DNA of 13,372 nucleotides from the NCBI GenBank assembly GCA_036796755.1, contig DAIRCJ010000042.1, forward strand, positions 1-13,372, written 5' to 3'. The notes beneath the pieces are model-generated. The model worked only from the letters and a program-made list of their open reading frames with translations, did no database searches and was not told the DNA's origin. Both the position numbers and the translations under genes were made by a program. Origin of the DNA: CALKMS01 sp036796755 (GTDB lineage: Bacteria > Actinomycetota > Aquicultoria > SKW223 > CALKMS01). Positions 6,404-13,372 of this stretch are shown here, piece after piece; positions within the stretch are counted from its first letter, which is position 1; every line of letters starts with the position of its first letter.

Positions 6404-9400
6404 TTGGATATAAACAGCTTTGAAGCGGTAAAAATTTCTCTGGCTTCCCCCAGTCGGATAAGAAGCTGGTCTCATGGGGAAGTAAAGAAGCCAGAAACAA
6501 TTAACTATCGGACTTTGAAGCCCGAAAGAGATGGCCTCTTTTGCGAGAAAATTTTTGGCCCGGTTAAGGATTTTGAGTGTTATTGCGGGAAGTATCGGAA
6601 AGTTCGCTTTAAAGGGATTGTTTGCGAAAAGTGTGGCGTTGAGGTAACTAACTCCCGGGTGAGAAGAGAGCGGATGGGTCACATTGAACTGGCTGCTCCC
6701 ATTGCTCATATCTGGTTTTTCAAGGGCGTTCCTTCCCGAATGGCTTATTTGCTTGACATTTCCTCTAAAGATCTGGAAAGAGTTATTTACTTTGCTGCTC
6801 CCATAATCATCAGCGTTGATGCGGAAAAGAGAGCGCAAGACCTGCCAAAGCTGAAGGAGGAGTTCCAGAAGGAGATAAATTCTTTAGAAGAAGAAATGGC
6901 TAAAGAGATTGAGCGGTTGGAGAGGGAAAAGGAAGAGAAGTTAGCTTCTTTGAGCGAGGGAAAAGGTTTATCTAAGGGCACTGAAGAGAAAATTAAAAAG
7001 GAATACGAAACTTTGATTGAGGAGAAAAAGGAGTTTTTCGAGGAAGAAAAGAAGAAGTTAAAAGAGGCTTTTGGGGCTTTTGAAAAACTTAAGGAGCGCG
7101 ATGTTATTCAGGATGAGGAAGTTTACCGCGAGATGCGCTATCGCTATGGCGATTACTTTGTTGGTGGGATGGGAGCCGAGGCTATAAGAGAAATTCTTCA
7201 AAAACTGGATTTAGAGAAGGAAGCCAGAGAACTCCGAAAGGAAATAAGAAGGAGTAAAGGACCCAAATGTATTAAAGCCATTAAGAGACTCAAGATAATC
7301 AGTGCTTTTCTTAAATCAGGCAACCGCCCCGAGTGGATGATTCTTGAGGTTTTGCCGGTTTTGCCACCTGAGATACGTCCGATGGTTCAACTTGATGGTG
7401 GCCGTTTTGCCTCTTCAGACTTGAACGACCTCTATCGTCGGGTGATTAATCGGAACAATCGCTTGAAAAAACTTATTGACCTTGGGGCGCCGGAAATAAT
7501 CGTTAACAACGAGAAAAGAATGCTTCAAGAAGCTGTTGATGCTTTATTTGATAATGAGAAAAGGTCAAGACCGGTTGTTGGTTCAAATAACCGGCCTCTT
7601 AAGTCTCTTTCTGATATGTTGAAAGGAAAGCAGGGGAGATTTCGTCAGAACCTTTTAGGAAAAAGAGTTGATTACTCTGGTCGTTCAGTTATAGTTGTTG
7701 GTCCTCACTTGAAGCTTCACCAGTGCGGTCTTCCCAAGATTATGGCTCTAGAACTTTTCAAGCCTTTTGTGATGCGAAGACTGGTTGAGCTTGGTCATGC
7801 TTTAAACATTAAAGGGGCGAAAAAGATAATTGAACGTTTGAGACCTATCGTCTGGGATGTACTTGAAGATGTTATTAAAGATAAAGCAGTTTTACTAAAC
7901 CGTGCCCCTACACTTCATCGTTTAGGAATTCAGGCTTTCGAACCTGTTCTGGTAGAAGGGAAAGCCATCAGGATTCATCCCCTGGTTTGCCCTCCTTTTA
8001 ATGCCGACTTCGACGGTGACCAGATGGCGGTTCATGTTCCTCTTTCGGTTGCTGCTCAAGCTGAAGCTCGAATTTTAATGCTTTCAGTGAACAATGCTCT
8101 TTCACCTGCCAGCGGGCGTCCTCTGGTTGCTCCTACTCAGGATATGGTTTTGGGTGTTTACTATCTTACAGCCGATGCTGATAAGGAAGTGAAAGGTGAG
8201 GGGAAGGTTTTTGCCAATCCTGAGGAAGCTATTAAAGCCTATGAACTCGGGCATGTTCATCTTCAAGCTAAGGTTAAGGTCCGCTTTAACTCCGGGAAAG
8301 TTAAAGGCCTTATTGAGACTACTGTTGGACGGGTGATTTTTAACCGTGCTTTGCCTGAGGATTACCCTTATGTGAACACAGAAGTTAACAAGAAAAAGCT
8401 GGTGGAGATGGTAGAAGAGTTTTATCGTTTGTATGATGTATCCAGAGTAGCTGAAATTCTTGATAACTTGAAGGAAATCGGTTTTGAGTATGCTACCAGG
8501 CCCGGCTTGACTATCGGTGTTGATGATATGGCTGTTCCTCCCGAAAAAGAGAAAATTCTTGAGGGTTATGAAAAGATGGCTAATGAGATAGAGAAGCAGT
8601 TTCGGGAAGGCTTGATTACCGAAGGTGAGCGTCATAAGCGTGTCGTTGAGCTCTGGAATCGGGCAACTGATGAAGTGAAAGAAGCAATGGAAAAGAATTT
8701 CTTTAAGTTTAATCCAATCTATTTGATGGCTAATTCAGGAGCTCGAGGCAGCATCAAGCAGGTAAGGCAGTTGGCAGGAATGAGAGGCCTGGTTGCCAAT
8801 CCTAAGGGGGAAATCATCGACCGCCCAATTAAATCTAATTTTCGAGAGGGCCTTTCTGTTTTGGAGTACTTCATTTCCACTCATGGGGCTCGAAAAGGAC
8901 TGGCTGATACCGCTTTGCGAACAGCCGATTCTGGCTATCTAACCCGAAGATTAGTTGATGTTTCTCACGATGTGATTGTTCGGGAGGAAGACTGTAAAAC
9001 GACGCAGGGTATCCCCAAGCCTGTTTTTGATGATGAGCAAAACTTAAACCGTAACTTGATTGGTCGGGTAACACTGGAACCAGTGGCTGATCCTCAGACT
9101 GGTGAGGTCATAGTTGATGCTGGTAGAGAAATTGATGAGGCGATCTTAGAAAAAATTGCCCGTCTGGCTCAGAAAAGTGGCTTAAAAGAGGTAATGGTTA
9201 GAAGTGTTATGTATTGCAATACTCCCGAAGGTGTTTGTCAGAAGTGTTACGGATGGGCTCTAGGCGAACGGCGCCTGGTTGAGCTTGGTGAAGCGGTGGG
9301 GATAATTGCGGCTCAATCCATCGGAGAACCCGGCACTCAGCTGACGATGAGAACTTTTCATACCGGCGGTGTTGTTGGAGAAGACATAACTCACGGACTT

Positions 9401-10228
9401 CCCCGAGTAGTTGAGCTCTTTGAAGCTCGCAAGCCCAAAGGCCTGGCTCTAGTAAGTGAAGTTTCCGGAAAAGTAGAGATTAAAGAGGGTAAAAAATTTA
9501 AAAAGATTGTAATTCATACTGAAAGCGGTCGGGAAAAGACCTACACAGTTTCTAAGAGGGCTCATATTAAAGTGGCAAACGGAGCTGAGGTTAAAGCCGG
9601 AGATCAGCTTACCGAGGGTTCTTTAAGGCCCCAGGATATCTTGAGAATCAAGGGTCTTCAAGCTGTTCAGCTTTACATTCTTGATGAAGTTCAGAAGGTT
9701 TACCGTTCTCAAGCAGTTGAGATTAGCGATAAACACATTGAAATTATCATCCGCCAGATGTTAAGAAGAGTAAGTATTGTTGACCCTGGGGATACTGATT
9801 TTCTGCCAGGGCAAATTGTTGACCGCTTCATCTTTGAAAGAGAAAATGAAAAAGTAAGAAAGCAAGGTGGCAAACCAGCCTCAGCCAAGCAAGTTCTAAT
9901 GGGCATTACCAAGGCCGCGCTGGCTGCTGAGAGCTGGCTTTCGGCAGCTTCTTTCCAGGAAACAACCCGGGTGCTCACTGAAGCGGCGATCAAGGGAGAA
10001 ATCGACAATCTCAATGGCTTAAAGGAAAACGTTATTATTGGTAAGCTTATACCCTGCGGCACGGGCTTGAAGATTCATCGAGAAGTTGAACCCAGGATAG
10101 AAGGAGAAGAAGCTATTCAGGCTGAAGAAGCCTTACAACTTCTCAGTAGCGGCTTCAACAATTCCTCAAATAAGGAAAAAGAAGCAGAAGAAAGCCAATC
10201 TTTAGCCAAAGAAAAAGTTGACAGCTAA
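6404..10228 (+). CDS. rpoC: DNA-directed RNA polymerase subunit beta'
   Basis: RpoC carries the catalytic magnesium site of RNA polymerase. The 1274-residue protein has the N-terminal zinc site (C59, C61, C74, C77), the catalytic NADFDGDQMAVH at 533 with D535, D537 and D539, and the bridge helix near 812-848. The second zinc site is C864, C938, C945, C948. The trigger-loop helix MRTFHTGG starts at 982, with no large insert there. A charged, helix-forming insert of about 100 residues (roughly 140-238) lies between IYFAA and VYREMRYRYGDYF, the position of the actinobacterial beta' insertion. The flank ITHGLPRVVELFEARKPKG and SKRAHIKV are also actinobacterial-type. The start is TTG. The last codons hold a promoter -35 box for the next operon. 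Confidence 0.99.
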   Translation: MDINSFEAVKISLASPSRIRSWSHGEVKKPETINYRTLKPERDGLFCEKIFGPVKDFECYCGKYRKVRFKGIVCEKCGVEVTNSRVRRERMGHIELAAPIAHIWFFKGVPSRMAYLLDISSKDLERVIYFAAPIIISVDAEKRAQDLPKLKEEFQKEINSLEEEMAKEIERLEREKEEKLASLSEGKGLSKGTEEKIKKEYETLIEEKKEFFEEEKKKLKEAFGAFEKLKERDVIQDEEVYREMRYRYGDYFVGGMGAEAIREILQKLDLEKEARELRKEIRRSKGPKCIKAIKRLKIISAFLKSGNRPEWMILEVLPVLPPEIRPMVQLDGGRFASSDLNDLYRRVINRNNRLKKLIDLGAPEIIVNNEKRMLQEAVDALFDNEKRSRPVVGSNNRPLKSLSDMLKGKQGRFRQNLLGKRVDYSGRSVIVVGPHLKLHQCGLPKIMALELFKPFVMRRLVELGHALNIKGAKKIIERLRPIVWDVLEDVIKDKAVLLNRAPTLHRLGIQAFEPVLVEGKAIRIHPLVCPPFNADFDGDQMAVHVPLSVAAQAEARILMLSVNNALSPASGRPLVAPTQDMVLGVYYLTADADKEVKGEGKVFANPEEAIKAYELGHVHLQAKVKVRFNSGKVKGLIETTVGRVIFNRALPEDYPYVNTEVNKKKLVEMVEEFYRLYDVSRVAEILDNLKEIGFEYATRPGLTIGVDDMAVPPEKEKILEGYEKMANEIEKQFREGLITEGERHKRVVELWNRATDEVKEAMEKNFFKFNPIYLMANSGARGSIKQVRQLAGMRGLVANPKGEIIDRPIKSNFREGLSVLEYFISTHGARKGLADTALRTADSGYLTRRLVDVSHDVIVREEDCKTTQGIPKPVFDDEQNLNRNLIGRVTLEPVADPQTGEVIVDAGREIDEAILEKIARLAQKSGLKEVMVRSVMYCNTPEGVCQKCYGWALGERRLVELGEAVGIIAAQSIGEPGTQLTMRTFHTGGVVGEDITHGLPRVVELFEARKPKGLALVSEVSGKVEIKEGKKFKKIVIHTESGREKTYTVSKRAHIKVANGAEVKAGDQLTEGSLRPQDILRIKGLQAVQLYILDEVQKVYRSQAVEISDKHIEIIIRQMLRRVSIVDPGDTDFLPGQIVDRFIFERENEKVRKQGGKPASAKQVLMGITKAALAAESWLSAASFQETTRVLTEAAIKGEIDNLNGLKENVIIGKLIPCGTGLKIHREVEPRIEGEEAIQAEEALQLLSSGFNNSSNKEKEAEESQSLAKEKVDS

Positions 10229-10246
10229 AAGGTTTTAAGATAAAAT
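10218..10246 (+). promoter_or_regulatory. Probable promoter for rpsL-rpsG-fusA
   Basis: TTGACA (10218-10223) lies inside the last codons of rpoC (Val-Asp-Ser), and TAAAAT (10241-10246) follows with the optimal 17-base spacer. Transcription would start near 10253, giving a leader of about 50 bases before rpsL. The perfect -35 and five-of-six -10 in the only gap between rpoC and the str genes support it. Confidence 0.75.
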
Positions 10247-10275
10247 CAGCGCTTGTTGTCTTAAGCTCTTTTAGC
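10224..10275 (+). repeat. Long imperfect dyad spanning the rpoC stop codon
   Basis: GCTAAAAG (10224-10231) is the reverse complement of CTTTTAGC (10268-10275). Inside it TTAAGA (10235-10240) pairs with TCTTAA (10259-10264). Over 10224-10243 against 10256-10275 I count 16 Watson-Crick and three G-T pairs with one mismatch, closing a 12-base loop. The rpoC stop (10226-10228) is in the left arm and the promoter -10 straddles the inner stem and the loop. No T-run follows, so it is not a standard terminator. It would form only in transcripts reading through from rpoC, because mRNA started at the local promoter lacks the left arm. Confidence 0.6.
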
Positions 10276-10284
10276 ACTTAGAAC

Positions 10285-10300
10285 TAACCTGGAGAGGTTA
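10285..10300 (+). promoter_or_regulatory. Hairpin presenting the rpsL ribosome binding site
   Basis: TAACCT (10285-10290) and AGGTTA (10295-10300) form a perfect six-pair stem closing the tetraloop GGAG (10291-10294), which is the Shine-Dalgarno core. The ATG of rpsL is at 10302, one base after the stem. Ribosome loading would have to open this stem, so it could tune translation of rpsL and coupled genes. Confidence 0.5.
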
Positions 10301-10301
10301 A

Positions 10302-10676
10302 ATGCCAACAATTAATCAGTTAATTAGGAAAGGTAGAAAAAAGACTGGCTGGAAAAGTAAAACTCCGGCTCTGGGAGGTAATCCCCAGAAGCGGGGGGTT
10401 TGCATTAGAGTTTCTACCACTACGCCTAAAAAACCAAACTCGGCTTTAAGGAAAATTGCTCGGGTGAGGTTGACTAATGGAATGGAGGTCACTACTTACA
10501 TTCCAGGAATAGGGCATAACCTTCAGGAACACTCTATTGTTCTGGTAAGAGGCGGTCGAGTTAAAGATTTACCGGGCGTGAGGTATAAGGTTATTAGAAA
10601 TGTTTACGATGCGGCGGCTGTGGAAGGACGCCGTCAGGGTCGTTCTAAGTATGGCGCTAAAGCGCCCAAGAGTTAA
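10302..10676 (+). CDS. rpsL: 30S ribosomal protein S12
   Basis: S12 sits at the decoding centre and controls translational accuracy. The 124-residue protein has the standard length and the highly conserved core RGVCIRVSTTTPKKPNSALRK in two parts: RGVC at 31 and TTTPKKPNSALRK at 39. GGRVKDLPGVRYK follows at 84. Lysines 43 and 88, the sites where streptomycin resistance arises, are wild type. D89, which is methylthiolated in some bacteria, is also present. The C-terminus SKYGAKAPKS is typical. The ATG follows the GGAG motif by 7 bases. It is the first gene of the str group, behind its own probable promoter, and rpsG begins 10 bases after it. Confidence 0.99.
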   Translation: MPTINQLIRKGRKKTGWKSKTPALGGNPQKRGVCIRVSTTTPKKPNSALRKIARVRLTNGMEVTTYIPGIGHNLQEHSIVLVRGGRVKDLPGVRYKVIRNVYDAAAVEGRRQGRSKYGAKAPKS

Positions 10677-10681
10677 GGTGG
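10675..10681 (+). promoter_or_regulatory. Ribosome binding site supporting the TTG start of rpsG
   Basis: AAGGTGG overlaps the rpsL TAA stop and ends 5 bases before TTG at 10687. The encoded MPRKGPVPKREI is the standard S7 N-terminus. Confidence 0.8.
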
Positions 10682-10686
10682 TTTAG

Positions 10687-11157
10687 TTGCCAAGAAAAGG
10701 TCCTGTTCCCAAACGTGAAATCAAGCCTGATCTGGTTTACGGTGATGAGCTGGTTGCCCGGCTGATTTCTCATCTTTTACAAAGAGGCAAGAAAAGTCTG
10801 GCTGAAAGAATAGCTTATAAGGCTCTGGACTTAATAAAAGAAAGGAGCGGCGAAGACCCGGTGGTTGTGCTGAAAAGAGCGGTTGATAACGTTCGCCCTC
10901 TTTTAGAAGTCAGGCCCCGAAGGGTGGGTGGAGCCACCTATCAGGTGCCGATTGAAGTGGAGGAAAGGAGAGGAATAACTCTGGCTTTGCGCTGGATGGT
11001 GAGCATAGCTCGTTCTAAGGAAGGTAAACCAATGTATGAACTTCTGGCTAACGAGATTTTGGAAGCAGCTAAAGGCGAAGGAGCAGCGGTTAAAAAGAAA
11101 GAGGACCTTCACAAGATGGCTGAGGCAAATCGCGCCTTTGCTCATTATAGGTGGTAA
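10687..11157 (+). CDS. rpsG: 30S ribosomal protein S7
   Basis: S7 nucleates assembly of the 30S head and lies near the E-site tRNA. The 156-residue product has the usual length and runs from MPRKGPVPKREIKPDLVYGDE to the conserved end HKMAEANRAFAHYRW. Internal RPRRVGGATYQVPIEV and LALRWMV are family signatures. The start is TTG with AAGGTGG upstream. The rpsL-rpsG gap is only 10 bases, so the long intercistronic S7 operator known from Escherichia coli is absent, and translation is probably coupled to rpsL. fusA follows after 26 bases. Confidence 0.99.
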   Translation: MPRKGPVPKREIKPDLVYGDELVARLISHLLQRGKKSLAERIAYKALDLIKERSGEDPVVVLKRAVDNVRPLLEVRPRRVGGATYQVPIEVEERRGITLALRWMVSIARSKEGKPMYELLANEILEAAKGEGAAVKKKEDLHKMAEANRAFAHYRW

Positions 11158-11183
11158 AATATTAACAGTGAAGGTGGATAGAT

Positions 11184-13280
11184 ATGGATAGTAAAACTAT
11201 TCTGGAAAAAACAAGAAATATAGGGATAATGGCTCACATTGACGCCGGTAAGACCACTACTACTGAGCGGATTTTGTTCTATACCGGTCGGGTTCATCGA
11301 ATTGGTGAGGTTGACGAAGGCTCGGCTACCATGGATTTTATGCCCCAGGAAAAAGAGCGGGGGATAACTATAACTTCGGCCGCGACTACCTGCCACTGGA
11401 AAAATTTTCGAATTAATATAATAGACACACCAGGGCACGTTGATTTTACTGTAGAGGTAGAGCGTTCTCTTCGAGTGCTTGACGGAGCGGTAGCAATTTT
11501 CTGTGCGGTCGGAGGTGTTGAACCTCAGTCGGAAACTGTCTGGCGCCAAGCCGATAAATACGGAGTCCCCCGGATTGCTTATATAAATAAACTTGATAGA
11601 ACCGGAGCTGACTTTTTTAACGCTGTTGAAATGATGAAAGAAAGGTTAGGCGCCCGCCCAGTAGTTATCCAGCTTCCAATCGGGGTTGAAGATAGCTTTG
11701 CTGGTGTTGTTGACCTGATCAGGATGAAAGCGATTTACTGGGTTGACGAGCTTGGCTTGGAAATGGAGGAAAAAGAGATTCCTCCAGAAATGAAAGCCCA
11801 GGTTGAGGAGTATCATCACCTCCTATTAGAAGCTGCAGCTGAGTTTTCCGAAGAGTTGATGGAAAGATACCTTGAAGATAGGGAAATAACCGAGGAACTT
11901 ATAAAGGGCGCTTTGAGAAAAGGAACTCTGGAGGCTAAAATTAATCCGGTTCTTTGTGGGGCCTCTTTTAAAAACAAAGGCGTTCAACCCTTGCTGGACG
12001 CAGTTGTTGATTACCTTCCTTCGCCACTTGATATGCCTCCGGTGGAAGGGATCAACCCTAAAACGGGCGAGACGGTAATTTTTCATCCCAGCGCTGACGA
12101 GCCATTTTGCGCTCTGGCTTTCAAGGTGATGGTAGACCCTTACGTTGGAAAGCTAACTTTTTTCCGTGTTTACTCAGGCAGACTCGAGGCTGGTTCATAT
12201 GTTTATAACCCGGTTAAAGGGAATCAGGAAAGAGTGGGCCGTCTTTTGCAAATGCACGCTGACCATCGGGAAGAAAGAAAAGAAGTTTTTGCGGGGGACA
12301 TTGTGGCAGCGGTTGGCTTAAAAGACACTACCACCGGGGATACTCTTTGCAGCCCGCAGAAGCCTATTATTCTTGAGTCAATGCAGTTTCCTGAACCAGT
12401 TATTTCAGTTGCTGTTGAACCAAAGACCAAAGCCGATCAAGACAAACTTGGTAATGCTCTGGCAAAATTAGCTGAAGAAGATCCAACTTTTCAAGTAGGT
12501 TTTGATGAAGAGACTGGACAAACGGTTATCTCTGGAATGGGAGAACTCCACCTGGAAATAATTGTCGACCGATTAAAAAGAGAGTTTAAAGTAGGAGTAA
12601 ATGTAGGCAAGCCTCAGGTCGCTTACCGGGAAACAATTACCCGCCCGGTTACCAATGTGGAAGGAAAGTATGTTCGCCAGTCCGGTGGTCGGGGCCAGTA
12701 CGGCCATGTTTTAATTAAGGTTGAGCCAAACATTGGCAGAGGTTTCGAGTTTGTTGATAAGATTGTGGGCGGGGTCATACCGCGTGAGTTTATCCCGGCA
12801 GTGGAGAAAGGAGTTCGGGAAGCCCTGGAGGCGGGTGTTTTAGCGGGTTATCCAGTTGTCGATGTTAAGGTTGAGCTTTTTGATGGCTCTTATCATCCTG
12901 TTGACAGCTCGGAGCTGGCTTTTAAAATCGCGGGTTCTATGGCTGTTCGTGAGGCCTTAAGGCGGGCCCATTCCATTCTTCTTGAACCCATAATGCGGGT
13001 GGAAGTGGTTATTCCTGAGGATTACTTAGGCGATGTTCTTGGGGATTTAAACGCTCGCCGCGGTCACATTGAGAGTATGGAAAAAAGGGCAAATGCTCAG
13101 GTTATCAAAGCCTATGTTCCTCTGGCTGAAATGTTTGGTTATGCTACCTCTCTTCGTTCTCTAACTCAAGGGAGGGGCTCGTTTACCATGCAGTTTCAGT
13201 CTTATAAAGCTGTTCCTGAAGGGATAGCCAAGTTAATTATTGAGAAGGCTCAAGGTGAATCTTCGGAGGCGGCTATTTGA
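11184..13280 (+). CDS. fusA: Translation elongation factor G
   Basis: EF-G is the GTPase that drives tRNA-mRNA translocation and, with ribosome recycling factor, ribosome splitting. The 698-residue protein shows the G motifs AHIDAGKTT (17-25), RGITITSAA (59-67), DTPGHVDF (81-88, with catalytic-loop H85) and NKLD (135-138, where the consensus is NKMD). The G5 region reads CGASFKNKGVQ, where CGSAFKNKGVQ is more usual. Domain III has the segment SGMGELHLEIIVDRLKREF. Domain IV has GGRGQYGHV and the tip SYHPVDSSELAFK. Domain V ends LTQGRGSFTMQF. Length and order are canonical, so this is the housekeeping EF-G. ATG follows AAGGTGG with 6 bases spacing. tuf lies 54 bases downstream. Confidence 0.99.
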   Translation: MDSKTILEKTRNIGIMAHIDAGKTTTTERILFYTGRVHRIGEVDEGSATMDFMPQEKERGITITSAATTCHWKNFRINIIDTPGHVDFTVEVERSLRVLDGAVAIFCAVGGVEPQSETVWRQADKYGVPRIAYINKLDRTGADFFNAVEMMKERLGARPVVIQLPIGVEDSFAGVVDLIRMKAIYWVDELGLEMEEKEIPPEMKAQVEEYHHLLLEAAAEFSEELMERYLEDREITEELIKGALRKGTLEAKINPVLCGASFKNKGVQPLLDAVVDYLPSPLDMPPVEGINPKTGETVIFHPSADEPFCALAFKVMVDPYVGKLTFFRVYSGRLEAGSYVYNPVKGNQERVGRLLQMHADHREERKEVFAGDIVAAVGLKDTTTGDTLCSPQKPIILESMQFPEPVISVAVEPKTKADQDKLGNALAKLAEEDPTFQVGFDEETGQTVISGMGELHLEIIVDRLKREFKVGVNVGKPQVAYRETITRPVTNVEGKYVRQSGGRGQYGHVLIKVEPNIGRGFEFVDKIVGGVIPREFIPAVEKGVREALEAGVLAGYPVVDVKVELFDGSYHPVDSSELAFKIAGSMAVREALRRAHSILLEPIMRVEVVIPEDYLGDVLGDLNARRGHIESMEKRANAQVIKAYVPLAEMFGYATSLRSLTQGRGSFTMQFQSYKAVPEGIAKLIIEKAQGESSEAAI

Positions 13281-13306
13281 AAATGATAGCCGGGGAAATT
13301 TATAAA
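13277..13306 (+). promoter_or_regulatory. Possible tuf promoter across the fusA stop
   Basis: TTGAAA (13277-13282) includes the fusA TGA stop, and TATAAA (13301-13306) follows after 18 bases. Each hexamer matches the consensus at five of six positions. A start near 13313 would leave about 22 bases before tuf. The surrounding gap is A/T-rich, so a chance match is possible. Confidence 0.4.
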
Positions 13307-13334
13307 TTAAATAAATTGGTAAAGGAGGCCCAAA

Positions 13335-13372
13335 ATGGCAAAGCAAAAGTTTGAAAGAGTTAAACCCCATCT
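13335..13372 (+). CDS. tuf: Translation elongation factor Tu, N-terminal end (partial)
   Basis: EF-Tu delivers aminoacyl-tRNA to the ribosome. Only the first 12 complete codons are visible: ATG at 13335 encodes MAKQKFERVKPH, the standard EF-Tu N-terminus that precedes the conserved NVGTIGHVDHGKTT region expected beyond the edge. A strong AAAGGAGG (13321-13328) sits 6 bases upstream. The position directly after fusA is the usual str-operon arrangement. The product cannot be assessed for completeness. Confidence 0.93.
   Translation, partial: MAKQKFERVKPH

Noticed and set aside
8102..8635. Long minus-strand open frame (177 residues) inside rpoC, and similar minus-strand frames under other genes
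   Set aside because: They lie wholly opposite highly conserved coding sequence, have no convincing ribosome binding site or recognisable domain, and are expected from codon bias on the coding strand.
11589..11600. NKLD instead of NKMD in EF-G as a sign of a divergent paralogue
   Set aside because: Leucine for methionine is conservative, all other G motifs and domain IV residues are intact, and the str-operon position marks it as the housekeeping EF-G.
1..13372. Search for an accessory, mobile, defence or otherwise undescribed system
   Set aside because: Every long open frame is a recognised core gene in normal order. There are no integrase, transposase, direct-repeat arrays, tRNA-bounded insertions or composition breaks visible by eye.

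Overview
The window is a contiguous block of core information-processing genes, all on the + strand: the tail of secE, then nusG, rplK, rplA, rplJ, rplL, rpoB, rpoC, rpsL, rpsG, fusA and the first codons of tuf. It joins the bacterial 'L11-L10-beta' (rplKAJL-rpoBC) and 'str' (rpsL-rpsG-fusA-tuf) operons. I found no mobile element, CRISPR array, tRNA or rRNA, and no unrecognised protein-coding gene. Coding density is very high, and the only intergenic stretches longer than about 70 bases are the rplA-rplJ, rplL-rpoB and rpoC-rpsL gaps. No stretch of more than 300 bases lacks a gene.

Organism: base composition looks like mid-40s percent GC by eye. Shine-Dalgarno sites are strong, and four of the eleven visible starts are TTG (rplJ, rpoB, rpoC, rpsG). 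RpoB is compact (1112 aa). RpoC carries an extra charged, helical segment of about 100 residues near its N-terminus, in the same place and with the same flanks as the actinobacterial/mycobacterial beta' insertion. The RpoC trigger-loop flank and the RpoB tail also read as actinobacterial-type. My best inference is a deep-branching, low-to-mid GC relative of Actinomycetota. Another deep Gram-positive-like or candidate phylum is possible, and a tree is needed to settle it.

Layout: 1-1788 holds the secE tail, nusG, rplK and rplA, tightly packed. 1789-1989 holds a consensus sigma-70-type promoter and an L10 leader with an intrinsic-terminator-like hairpin just before rplJ. rplJ-rplL follows. 2917-3037 holds a terminator-like hairpin whose 3' arm doubles as the -35 box of a promoter for rpoB-rpoC. 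10218-10301 holds a promoter whose -35 lies in the last codons of rpoC, a long imperfect dyad that includes the rpoC stop codon, and a hairpin that displays the rpsL Shine-Dalgarno in its loop. rpsL-rpsG-fusA follow closely. A possible promoter lies across the fusA stop codon ahead of tuf.

How the genes work together: SecE serves protein export; NusG couples RNA polymerase to the ribosome or Rho; L11, L1, L10 and L7/L12 build the ribosomal stalks that recruit translational GTPases; RpoB and RpoC form the RNA polymerase catalytic core; S12 and S7 sit at the decoding centre and 30S head; EF-G and EF-Tu are the GTPases that work on the stalk. The genes themselves are ordinary. The features worth a second look are regulatory: overlapping promoter/terminator signals in the short gaps and the competing structures ahead of rplJ and rpsL. 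I saw nothing that supports an undescribed accessory system here.
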